Positions 1-5,853 of a stretch of 6,146 nucleotides of DNA are shown here, piece by piece. Positions within the stretch are counted from its first letter, which is position 1. Every line of letters starts with the position of its first letter. Position numbers and translations under genes: made by a program. The notes under the pieces are model-generated. The model did no database searches, was not told the DNA's origin, and saw only the letters and a list, made by a program, of their open reading frames with translations. Source of the stretch: Methylomonas sp. (GTDB taxonomy: Bacteria; Pseudomonadota; Gammaproteobacteria; Methylococcales; Methylomonadaceae); assembly GCA_026988195.1 (NCBI GenBank), contig JALSLS010000474.1, positions 1 to 6,146 of the forward strand, in the 5' to 3' direction.

Positions 1-67
1 TTTTATCATCGTTTTTGAGTGGAAATTAATCATACAAACGTGCCCTCCTTATTAAAGAATAAATACA

Positions 68-598
68 ATGCAAATAATAGCTTTAAAACAAACACTATCG
101 ATAGTATTGCTGAGTACTCTATCTATTACATTTAATCCAGCAATGGCAAAGTCAGATATGGAGATTATGGCTGATGTCCAAAAAGCGCGAGCACTAATCC
201 GCCAAGAAGGGGGGCATTCAAAACATATAATGCCTGCTAAATTCAGTGAAAGTGAAAAGTTTCGAGGTGTTTATTATGGTTACCTGCCCTGTGATCACTG
301 CGCAGGTATTAAAATGACCCTGTCCTTAAAAAATAAAAACAATTATCTGTTAGTCACCCAATATGCTCAAGCCTCTAATAGAGAATATTTTGATAAAGGT
401 AAATATACCTGGAATGATAAAACCCAAACAGTGACCTTGGTAGCCCGTAAAGACTCAAGCGTAAGAAAACTTCAAATTAAAGACGAGGGGACTCTTATCG
501 TACTCAGCCCTGAAGGAAGACCTATGAAAGGTAATCAGGATCAATATACTCTCCTTAGAACAGATAAGAACAAATCACGTGAAGTACATATTCACTAA
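68..598 (+). CDS. Secreted NlpE N-terminal-domain-like protein (copper resistance NlpE family)
   Basis: This 176-residue protein has a Sec signal peptide (hydrophobic residues about 9-22, likely cut after A27 in PAMA-KS) and should be periplasmic. Residues about 64-165 match the NlpE N-terminal domain as I know it. The hallmark is G71-Y-L-P-C75-x-x-C78-x-G-I, followed by beta strands, a GKYTW turn at 111-115, and a C-terminal strand around QYTLLRTD (159-166). In Escherichia coli NlpE this domain belongs to an outer-membrane lipoprotein that senses copper and surface stress for the Cpx pathway. Here there is no lipobox cysteine and no second OB-fold domain, so the protein is a soluble single-domain relative. 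The ATG at 68 is chosen because it gives the complete signal peptide, although the Shine-Dalgarno upstream is weak. The gene stands alone, convergent with rpsI. The fold assignment is fairly secure; the function (metal handling or envelope stress) is not shown. Confidence 0.8.
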   Translation: MQIIALKQTLSIVLLSTLSITFNPAMAKSDMEIMADVQKARALIRQEGGHSKHIMPAKFSESEKFRGVYYGYLPCDHCAGIKMTLSLKNKNNYLLVTQYAQASNREYFDKGKYTWNDKTQTVTLVARKDSSVRKLQIKDEGTLIVLSPEGRPMKGNQDQYTLLRTDKNKSREVHIH

Positions 599-655
599 GG
601 GATCTTAAAAGAATGAGCCTATCCCACTCTGAGCCTCACTGCCATTAAAGTAGCC

Positions 656-693
656 ATAGGAAACGCATCAACTGCAAGCGATGCGCTTCCTAT
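656..693. repeat. Imperfect palindrome, 14 bp arms, 10-nt loop
   Basis: The left arm (656-669, ATAGGAAACGCATC) and right arm (680-693, GATGCGCTTCCTAT) are complementary at 13 of 14 positions, with one A/C mismatch in mid-stem. The loop is at 670-679. Neither side carries a T-run, so it is not a standard intrinsic terminator. It lies 57 bp past the NlpE-like stop codon. It could be a REP-like dispersed palindrome, a 3' mRNA-stabilising hairpin, or a terminator aided by another factor. The pairing is seen directly; the role is unknown. Confidence 0.7.
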
Positions 694-773
694 CGTCAGC
701 ACATCCCACATTAAGCCTCCACAATTGCTATTGGTCTTATTTCCGTTGTGACCAGTCCCCAGGCAATAATGTA

Positions 774-787
774 GGGGCGTCCGCCCT
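774..787. repeat. Short GC-rich palindrome (GGGCG/CGCCC)
   Basis: GGGCG at 775-779 pairs with CGCCC at 782-786, and G774/T787 adds a possible wobble. It sits in GTAGGGGCGTCCGCCC. From memory, this resembles the start of short dispersed palindromic repeats (GTAGGGGCG...) found in several bacterial genomes. Only this one copy can be seen here, so membership in a repeat family is a guess. Confidence 0.3.
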
Positions 788-825
788 CGGCGCGAAGACT
801 ATTGAAAGCGGAAGAGTTTTAGTGC

Positions 826-865
826 AAAAAAAAGGGCTGTTACCTTTTGGTAACAACCCTTTTTT
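826..865 (-). terminator. Rho-independent terminator of rplM-rpsI, possibly bidirectional
   Basis: The arms 834-844 and 849-859 form an 11 bp stem around a 4-nt loop (845-848). The stem is flanked by eight A at 826-833 and six T at 860-865. Read on the minus strand, the RNA pairs GGGUUGUUACC with GGUAACAGCCC, the only imperfection being a U-G wobble, and ends in eight U. Read on the plus strand, the same position is a C-A mismatch with six U, so it should work better for rpsI but may also stop transcripts of the convergent NlpE-like gene. It lies about 43 bp beyond the rpsI stop codon. Confidence 0.9.
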
Positions 866-902
866 AACAGATAAGACTTTAAAAAGCCTTTCTGAAAAAC
901 GA

Positions 903-1292
903 TTAACGTTTTGAGTACTGAGGACGTTTTCTCGCTTTGTGTAAACCGACTTTTTTACGTTCAACAACACGAGCATCACGAGTTACATAACCCGCCGCTC
1001 TTAGTGCAGGGCGTAATTCTTCATCAAAGTCCATCAATGCTCTAGTCACACCGTGGCGAATCGCGCCCGCTTGACCAGAAGGACCACCGCCCTTAACAAT
1101 AACGTTAAAATCAAAGTCTGCTGTTTTCTCTAGAAGTTCTAAAGGTTGTAAAGCAACCATTTGGTCAGTTTTACGACCAAAATACTTTTCTATTGATAGA
1201 CTGTTGATTGTAAATTTTCCTGTACCGGTCACTGCGTAAACACGTGCTATTGCACTTTTACGACGTCCTGTACCATAATATTGAGCTGCCAT
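903..1292 (-). CDS. rpsI: 30S ribosomal protein S9 (uS9)
   Basis: S9 is a 30S head protein whose C-terminal tail reaches the P-site tRNA. The 129-residue length matches the usual bacterial length of about 130. Family signatures are visible: YYGTGRRKSAIARV at 5-18, the YFGR segment at 37-40, the signature GGGPSGQAGAIRHG at 68-81 followed by TRAL, and the basic C-terminus with RPQYSKR at 123-129. The terminal SKR, which contacts tRNA, is intact. The ATG at 1290-1292 is preceded by AGGA at a 6-nt spacing. It is the second gene of the rplM-rpsI pair, starting 8 bp after the rplM stop codon, and is followed by a strong terminator. Nothing is truncated or unusual. Confidence 0.98.
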   Translation of the reverse strand: MAAQYYGTGRRKSAIARVYAVTGTGKFTINSLSIEKYFGRKTDQMVALQPLELLEKTADFDFNVIVKGGGPSGQAGAIRHGVTRALMDFDEELRPALRAAGYVTRDARVVERKKVGLHKARKRPQYSKR

Positions 1293-1298
1293 GTTTTA

Positions 1299-1302
1299 TC
1301 CT
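1299..1302 (-). promoter_or_regulatory. Shine-Dalgarno of rpsI overlapping the rplM stop codon
   Basis: The minus strand reads TATAGGATAAAAC and then the rpsI ATG. AGGA is 6 nt before the start and shares bases with the TAG stop of rplM. This arrangement supports translational coupling, so that L13 and S9 are made together. Confidence 0.75.
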
Positions 1303-1729
1303 ATAATTCCAATACTTTAGGCTGTTGCGCGTGATGTTCATGAGAAGATCCCGCATATACTTTCAATTTCTTGAACATCGCACGACCTAATGGATTCTTA
1401 GGTAACATACCTTCAACCGCTTTATTAATAATACGATCAGGAAAAGTAGCTCTTAGTTTACCTAAGCTAACAGATTTTAAATTACCAACATAACCTGTAT
1501 GGTGATAATACATCTTGTCATTTTCTTTGTTTCCTGTCACACCGATTTTTTCTGCGTTAACTACAATAATGTAGTCACCAGTATCTACGTGTGGTGTGTA
1601 TTCTGGTTTATGTTTACCGCGAAGACGTCGTGCAATTTCAGTAGCAAGGCGACCCAATGTCTGGCCTTCTGCATCAATTACGTACCAATCGCGCTTAACT
1701 TCTGCTGGCTTTGCACTAAATGTTTTCAT
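1301..1729 (-). CDS. rplM: 50S ribosomal protein L13 (uL13)
   Basis: L13 is an early-assembling 50S protein. The 142 residues match the length of gammaproteobacterial L13. Visible conserved blocks are MKTFSAKPAEVKRDWYVIDA at the start, GRLATEIARRLRGKHKPEYTPHVDTGDYIIVVNAEKI (26-62, abbreviated: GRLA, GKHK, HVDTGD), the YYHHTGYVG turn at 74-82, and the AVEGMLPKNPLGR block at 104-116. It ends with an HAQQP-containing tail. It is the first gene of the rplM-rpsI operon, with its own promoter just after ntrX. The stretch directly before the ATG has only a weak Shine-Dalgarno (ACTAAG). That would fit the autoregulation of the leader by L13 known in Escherichia coli, but no repressor site is demonstrated here. 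Confidence 0.98.
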   Translation of the reverse strand: MKTFSAKPAEVKRDWYVIDAEGQTLGRLATEIARRLRGKHKPEYTPHVDTGDYIIVVNAEKIGVTGNKENDKMYYHHTGYVGNLKSVSLGKLRATFPDRIINKAVEGMLPKNPLGRAMFKKLKVYAGSSHEHHAQQPKVLEL

Positions 1730-1766
1730 CGTTTACTTAGTAATTTGTTAAGACGTGTATAAAGAG
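1730..1766 (-). promoter_or_regulatory. Short rplM 5' leader, possible L13 autoregulatory region
   Basis: From the likely transcription start near 1765, the leader is only about 35 nt. It contains a small TTAC-TAA-GTAA hairpin candidate (4 bp stem) that overlaps the region where the ribosome should bind, and it lacks a good Shine-Dalgarno. L13 represses its own operon in Escherichia coli. Whether this leader does the same is inference from the family and from the weak ribosome site. Confidence 0.3.
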
Positions 1767-1771
1767 CGAGA

Positions 1772-1800
1772 ATTTTACTCGATTTACCTACTATTTTCAA
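1772..1800 (-). promoter_or_regulatory. Sigma70-type promoter of rplM-rpsI
   Basis: On the minus strand there is a -35 box TTGAAA (1795-1800), a spacer of exactly 17 bp, and a -10 box TAAAAT (1772-1777), each one base from consensus. The segment just downstream of the -10 box is TCTCGCTC. The -35 box begins only 6 bp after the ntrX stop codon. The predicted start site is near 1765, giving a leader of about 35 nt before the rplM ATG. Position, spacing and match to consensus make this the best-supported promoter in the window. Confidence 0.8.
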
Positions 1801-1806
1801 GTTTAT

Positions 1807-3168
1807 TTATAACTTTATATTTAAAGCATGTAACTTACGGTATAGATGAGTCCGCTCCATACCAATAGCAGCAGCTAACTTAGCCACACTTCCGCCATTT
1901 TTTTCAAAATGATATTCTAGGTAACATTTCTCAAAATGCTCCCTAGCTTCCTTCAAAGGCAAATTAAAAAACTCAGGAATTTCCGAATTTAATGCGGGTT
2001 CTTCAGCAATAGACCCTAATGCTGATTTGACTTCATCCAATTCAATGTCATCACCAGCCCCTAAAATCATTAAACGCTGTACCAAGCTTCTTAACTCTCT
2101 GACATTTCCAGGCCAGGTATAGTTACGTAAATAATTCTGTGATGCCATAGAAAACCGCCTAAAAGGTAGCTTCTCAACATTCACAAAATAATCCACATAA
2201 TAACTCAATAACCCAGGAACATCTTCCCCATGATCTCTTAATGAACTAATATCCAAAGCCACTTCATTTAGTAGGAAATAGAGATCTTGTCTAAACCGCC
2301 CCGCATTAACCTCATCATCTAAAGCAATTCTTGTTGAAGCAACGACCTGCACATCAACCCGAACTGACTCACTCCCTCCTACTCTTAGAAAAGAACTGGA
2401 TTCTAACGCACTGAGCAGCCTAACCTGGGTTTCCATATCCATCCCTGCCACTTCACCCAAGAACAATGTACCGCCATGAGCTTGCTCTAACAAGCCATGA
2501 TAAACCTTTCCGTTTTCTTCTTTACCAAAGAATTCCACAGCTGAGTTTTCAGGAGAAATACTTCCAACAGCGACATCAACAAAAGGCCCCTCTCGCCGCA
2601 CTCTATGCTTATGTAAGTAACGGGCAAACAATTCTTTACCAACTCCCGCTTCCCCAACCAGCAATAGGCGGGCATTATGCTGTGCTAGTCGCCTTAATTG
2701 TTCTTTTGTTCGCTCAACTACAGCACTTTTACCAACAGGCTCTACATCCAGCATCAACTGCTGTTTAAGCCCTGCATTCTCCTGCTGTAGTTGACTGGTT
2801 TCTAGTGCTCTCTCTACCGTTAATAATAATTTTGCTAATGATAGAGGCTTTTCTAAAAAATCATAAGCGCCTAGCCGAGTTGCCTCAACTGCGGCTTCAA
2901 CTGAACCGTGCCCAGACATCATTACAACTGGACATAATGCTTGATCTTCTGCAGCCCATTCTTTTAACAAGGTAATTCCATCCATATCTGGCATCCAGAT
3001 ATCTAATAAAATCAAATAAGGCTGCCGCGCTTGCTTTTTGCGTCTTGCTGAAGCGGCATCTTCAGCCATTTCAACTTGATACCCTTCATCCTCAAGAATT
3101 TCTGACACTAACTGCCTAATATCGGGCTCGTCATCAACAACTAATATATAAGGTGATTCTGTCTTCAA
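1807..3168 (-). CDS. ntrX: NtrX-type response regulator with a degenerate AAA+ domain
   Basis: This is the cytoplasmic regulator partnered with NtrY. Of 453 residues, the receiver domain covers about 6-120. It has acidic pocket D12/D13, phospho-acceptor D56 in LLDIWMPDMDG, S85 and K107, all intact. The AAA+ domain covers about 145-385, with Walker A GEAGVGK at 172-178 and WPGNVREL at 352-359. A Fis-type helix-turn-helix at about 425-450 ends in MERTHLYRKL. NtrX regulators affect nitrogen, redox and envelope genes in other proteobacteria; targets here are unknown. Three ATPase features are damaged. The GAFTGA loop is replaced and shortened (EFFGKEENGKVYHG), Walker B is GTLFLGE with G238 in place of Asp, and the second arginine finger is L299 (R293 is kept). 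The start is TTG at 3166-3168, the only plausible one, since no ATG or GTG lies before the receiver motifs. AGGA precedes it by 8 nt. NtrC-type regulators are the main alternative, but the ntrY neighbour favours NtrX. Confidence 0.9.
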   Translation of the reverse strand: MKTESPYILVVDDEPDIRQLVSEILEDEGYQVEMAEDAASARRKKQARQPYLILLDIWMPDMDGITLLKEWAAEDQALCPVVMMSGHGSVEAAVEATRLGAYDFLEKPLSLAKLLLTVERALETSQLQQENAGLKQQLMLDVEPVGKSAVVERTKEQLRRLAQHNARLLLVGEAGVGKELFARYLHKHRVRREGPFVDVAVGSISPENSAVEFFGKEENGKVYHGLLEQAHGGTLFLGEVAGMDMETQVRLLSALESSSFLRVGGSESVRVDVQVVASTRIALDDEVNAGRFRQDLYFLLNEVALDISSLRDHGEDVPGLLSYYVDYFVNVEKLPFRRFSMASQNYLRNYTWPGNVRELRSLVQRLMILGAGDDIELDEVKSALGSIAEEPALNSEIPEFFNLPLKEAREHFEKCYLEYHFEKNGGSVAKLAAAIGMERTHLYRKLHALNIKL

Positions 3169-3176
3169 TGCTTTTG

Positions 3177-3180
3177 TCCT
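3177..3180 (-). promoter_or_regulatory. Shine-Dalgarno that fixes the TTG start of ntrX
   Basis: The minus strand reads TAGGACAAAAGCA and then TTG. AGGA lies 8 nt before the TTG and overlaps the TAG stop of ntrY. This is the evidence for initiating ntrX at TTG, and it suggests that ntrX translation depends on ribosomes finishing ntrY. Confidence 0.7.
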
Positions 3181-5326
3181 AAATAAGTACTATGGGTAAC
3201 TGAATAATAAAACCAGCCCCTTTATTATATGTCGTATCTACCCAGATTACGCCACCATGATCTTCAATAATTTTCTTTACTATTGCCAAACCCAAACCTG
3301 TCCCTTTAGGTTTGTTTGTTACATAAGGTTCAAATATTGTTTCTGCTTTCTCTTTATTTAAGCCACAACCATTATCATAGACTGCAAACTCAGCATATTC
3401 TGTATTATTCCGAGTAACCTTATCTAATTTTATTTCAATCTGCCCTTTCTCAGCCATGGCTTCTTGTGCATTTTTAAATAGGTTATGTAGTACCTGTCGA
3501 ATACTCACTGGATCTGCCTCTATAACAACGTTCTCAACACTAAATACGGTCACAATTCTTATATCTGTTTGCAAGATATATAAGGCTAAAACTTCATTAA
3601 TTAATTGATTAAAGTTAATTAATTCTACCTGTTTCTTGCTCGGCCGAGCATATTCTGAAAAATCATCAACCATCGACTTTAATGCTTCAACCTGATTAAC
3701 AATGGTTTGCGTAGAACGTTGCAAAATTTGAGCAGAGGATTCTGACAATTCTGCGGCAAGTTTATGTTGTAGCCTTTCAGCTGAAAGTTGAATAGGGGTG
3801 AGTGGATTTTTAATCTCATGCGCCAACCGCTTCGCAACTTCTCCCCATGCTGCATTTTTTTGTGCTTGTATTAAATCAGTCACATCATCAAACACAACGA
3901 TGGTACCTACCCGCTGCCCTAAGGGTGAAAATAATGGCGTACCTCGGCAAAGCAATTCTTGTCGTCCATTAGGCCCTAAGAAAGCAAATCGCTGCTGCCA
4001 TAAATCACCAGCCTCCTCCAACAAGCCCTGAATAGACTCCCACAATTGTGTTAGCTGTGGGTGTAGGACAATAATATCCAGCAACGTTTGTCCAACAAAG
4101 TGACTGACAGGAATATGTAATATTCTATAGGCCGCTTGATTGGCTGTTTTAATTTCATATTCTGCTCCAAAACTCACCACTCCGGCGGTAAGGTTTGATA
4201 AGACTGTTTCTAAATAGGCTCGCTGTTGTTCAACTTCTGCACTGGCTGCTTTTGTTTCATCTCGTGACTGAGCGATTCGAAGTGTCATTTCATTAAATGA
4301 TTCAACCAAAAAGCCTAAGTCATCTTGACTCTCCACTGACAGCTGTTTTCTATAGTTCCCACTAGCAACTGCCTGCGTCCCTTTTACTAATTCTTTTACC
4401 GGAGCCACAATATGTCGAATACTGATAAATGCCACCCAAATAGCGGCTAATAAGCTTAAGAGTAAAACCAATGACAATAACAATAAAAAGCTATTTTTTA
4501 ATGAATGCCTCAAAAAAGCCATTTCTTGATAGCGCACAAAAGCAAAATCAATTGAATCAGCCAAATCAGCAATACGAACAGGTACTGAGAATAGCAACTG
4601 CAAGAACCTCGGTTCATCATCATCCACATGAACAATAACTTGAATCATTAAGCTATCATCATCCATTTGGTTAAAAGTAACATACTCTTTATTTTGCCTT
4701 ACCTGTAGCCATACATGTTCGCTTGGCAATAAGGGTAAAATATCATTTGAATCAACACTATTTGATGCAATTACATGGCCTCGCCGAGAGAACAATGCAA
4801 TTTCTGTCGCCTCCACTCGCTCTCTTAACTCCCCCATTTCGAGGGCAATCAAAGTCTGAGATTTTCCTACGACCTCTTTAGCCAGCATCCTTGCATGTTT
4901 TAAATGCAATCGTTTTCTTTGGTCTAAGGACTCCTCACTTAACTCTAAGGCATCCTCCATCGCACGATCTATTTCAACATTAAACCAGCTATCGATACCT
5001 TGATTGATAAATTGTATCGAAAAGTAAAAAACAATGGCGGCAGGTGCAATAGCTAACAGCACAAATAAAGAGATCATCCGCGTGGTTAGTTTTGACCCTG
5101 CCTCCCTCTTTTTTAACTCTCGCGCCAAAGAATAAACATTGATTATAATGAGTATCAATAAAACAATGGAGCCAAGGCTATTCCCAACAAGCAACCAGGA
5201 ATACATATCATTTAATTCTGAAGCATCCTGAGTTGCCGAACTCATTAACTGCAATGACAGCAGAATTAAGCCGAACAAAATGATAATGGAAAGGTTTACA
5301 GGGAGCTTTACTGTTGAAAGGGCCAT
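3179..5326 (-). CDS. ntrY: NtrY-type membrane sensor histidine kinase
   Basis: This inner-membrane kinase autophosphorylates and passes phosphate to NtrX. Numbered from the ATG at 5324-5326 (715 residues), it has membrane segments at about 12-28, 44-68 and 82-105. A sensor region of about 170 residues follows, then a fourth membrane segment at about 278-303, HAMP (about 304-356), PAS (about 367-481) and HisKA with H503 in AHEIKNPLTP. The HATPase domain has N615/N619 in NLFKNAQEA, DNGCG at 651-655 and GTGLGLA at 675-681. All catalytic boxes look intact, and this order is the NtrY architecture. An in-frame ATG at 5351-5353 would add nine residues. I prefer the inner ATG because the outer one has no Shine-Dalgarno, whereas AGTGGA precedes the inner one and the first membrane helix then begins soon after the start. 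It overlaps the DUF4390 gene by 19 bp and ends 10 bp before ntrX. The signal it senses cannot be read from the sequence. Confidence 0.93.
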   Translation of the reverse strand: MALSTVKLPVNLSIIILFGLILLSLQLMSSATQDASELNDMYSWLLVGNSLGSIVLLILIIINVYSLARELKKREAGSKLTTRMISLFVLLAIAPAAIVFYFSIQFINQGIDSWFNVEIDRAMEDALELSEESLDQRKRLHLKHARMLAKEVVGKSQTLIALEMGELRERVEATEIALFSRRGHVIASNSVDSNDILPLLPSEHVWLQVRQNKEYVTFNQMDDDSLMIQVIVHVDDDEPRFLQLLFSVPVRIADLADSIDFAFVRYQEMAFLRHSLKNSFLLLLSLVLLLSLLAAIWVAFISIRHIVAPVKELVKGTQAVASGNYRKQLSVESQDDLGFLVESFNEMTLRIAQSRDETKAASAEVEQQRAYLETVLSNLTAGVVSFGAEYEIKTANQAAYRILHIPVSHFVGQTLLDIIVLHPQLTQLWESIQGLLEEAGDLWQQRFAFLGPNGRQELLCRGTPLFSPLGQRVGTIVVFDDVTDLIQAQKNAAWGEVAKRLAHEIKNPLTPIQLSAERLQHKLAAELSESSAQILQRSTQTIVNQVEALKSMVDDFSEYARPSKKQVELINFNQLINEVLALYILQTDIRIVTVFSVENVVIEADPVSIRQVLHNLFKNAQEAMAEKGQIEIKLDKVTRNNTEYAEFAVYDNGCGLNKEKAETIFEPYVTNKPKGTGLGLAIVKKIIEDHGGVIWVDTTYNKGAGFIIQLPIVLI

Positions 5327-5853
5327 AATGTCCACTGACTTGAAAGCGCCCATTGCGCATCAAAATAAGAAAAGGGGCGAAGAGGAATAGGCAGTGATTC
5401 TCGCTTAAATTTAACCTTCACCGCAACAGAGTACTGCCTATCTAAGCGGACTAGTTGTTTATCTAAAACAGGTATTCTACGAATTTTAGAAAGTGAATTT
5501 AATGCCCCCGCTAAAGTAGAAAATACTGAGCGCTCTCCTGTACTCAACCTTTTAAGGCTATATAAGTTTAGCAAGGCATGGTTTTGGATTTGATAATCCA
5601 TACCCAAACTCTGCACGGTATGGTTCCACAGTTCTCCTTTTTCCTCAACTTTCACCAATAAAGCCCATGTTAATGCAATCCCTCTATGCAAAGCCTCTTT
5701 TGCGACAGGGCTTAATTGAAAATTGAGATCGGCATTCAACTCATAACGGTCAGCAACAAGTTCCACCTTAACATTATTGACTTGAGTGGCGTATTCACTT
5801 GCCCAAAGTGATTCAGAGAAAAAACAAGCCCATAAATAAACGGCTATTTTCAC
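5308..5853 (-). CDS. Secreted DUF4390 family protein
   Basis: This 181-residue protein has a short signal peptide (hydrophobic about 3-12, likely cut after A18 in SLWA-SEY) and no further membrane segment, so it should be periplasmic. The rest looks beta-rich. The central LYSLKRLSTGERSVFSTL region (97-114) and the Trp-rich end FDAQWALSSQWTLWPF (164-179) fit DUF4390 as I remember it. The position between rsmB and ntrY is the family's usual setting. Its biochemical role is unknown. It starts with GTG (5851-5853), whose GTGA overlaps the TGA stop of rsmB by 4 bp. An in-frame stop lies just upstream, and no other start precedes the signal peptide. The 3' end overlaps ntrY. A role in modulating or presenting a signal to NtrY is inference from position and location alone. 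Confidence 0.82.
   Translation of the reverse strand: MKIAVYLWACFFSESLWASEYATQVNNVKVELVADRYELNADLNFQLSPVAKEALHRGIALTWALLVKVEEKGELWNHTVQSLGMDYQIQNHALLNLYSLKRLSTGERSVFSTLAGALNSLSKIRRIPVLDKQLVRLDRQYSVAVKVKFKRESLPIPLRPFSYFDAQWALSSQWTLWPFQQ

Larger units (their letters stand above)
599..825. other. Intergenic region between convergent NlpE-like gene and rpsI terminator
   Basis: I see no convincing gene here. Open frames that cross it, on both strands, lack recognisable protein features and a ribosome binding site, and run into the terminator and rpsI. It contains two palindromes, listed separately, and a locally GC-richer patch around 750-795 that contrasts with the AT-rich surroundings. A short copy pair GAGCCT occurs at 615-620 and 631-636. 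No tRNA or other recognisable RNA was found. Confidence 0.6.

Noticed and set aside
1..67. Promoter for the NlpE-like gene (TTGAGT at 15-20)
   Set aside because: No acceptable -10 box lies at 16-18 bp spacing; other box pairs are too poor to report. The promoter may lie outside the window.
681..979. Two overlapping open frames on opposite strands (681-914 plus, 737-979 minus)
   Set aside because: They run through the terminator, the palindromes and the end of rpsI, have no recognisable domain and no ribosome binding site, and overlap each other antisense.
1499..1762. Plus-strand open frame opposite rplM
   Set aside because: It lies antisense to a secure ribosomal protein gene and its promoter, and its product has no family features.
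1813..1826. Possible terminator hairpin CTTTA/TAAAG at the end of ntrX
   Set aside because: The stem is only 5 AT-rich pairs inside the coding end and no U-run follows, so it should not terminate transcription.
2452..2460. Frameshift or pseudogene explanation for the NtrX Walker B change
   Set aside because: The frame is open over the full 453 codons, with intact receiver and DNA-binding domains. The change is a simple substitution (GGT for GAT), not a break.
2466..2768. Open frames on both strands inside ntrX
   Set aside because: They are shadows of the ntrX reading frame; the ntrX frame has continuous domain homology through this stretch.
3798..4031. Plus-strand open frame inside ntrY
   Set aside because: It is antisense to the PAS and HisKA coding region of ntrY, with no independent evidence.
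5824..5853. Lipobox in the DUF4390 protein (LWAC, C10)
   Set aside because: Cys10 is too close to the N-terminus to follow a full signal peptide, and Trp sits where a small residue is expected. A normal cleavage site after A18 fits better.
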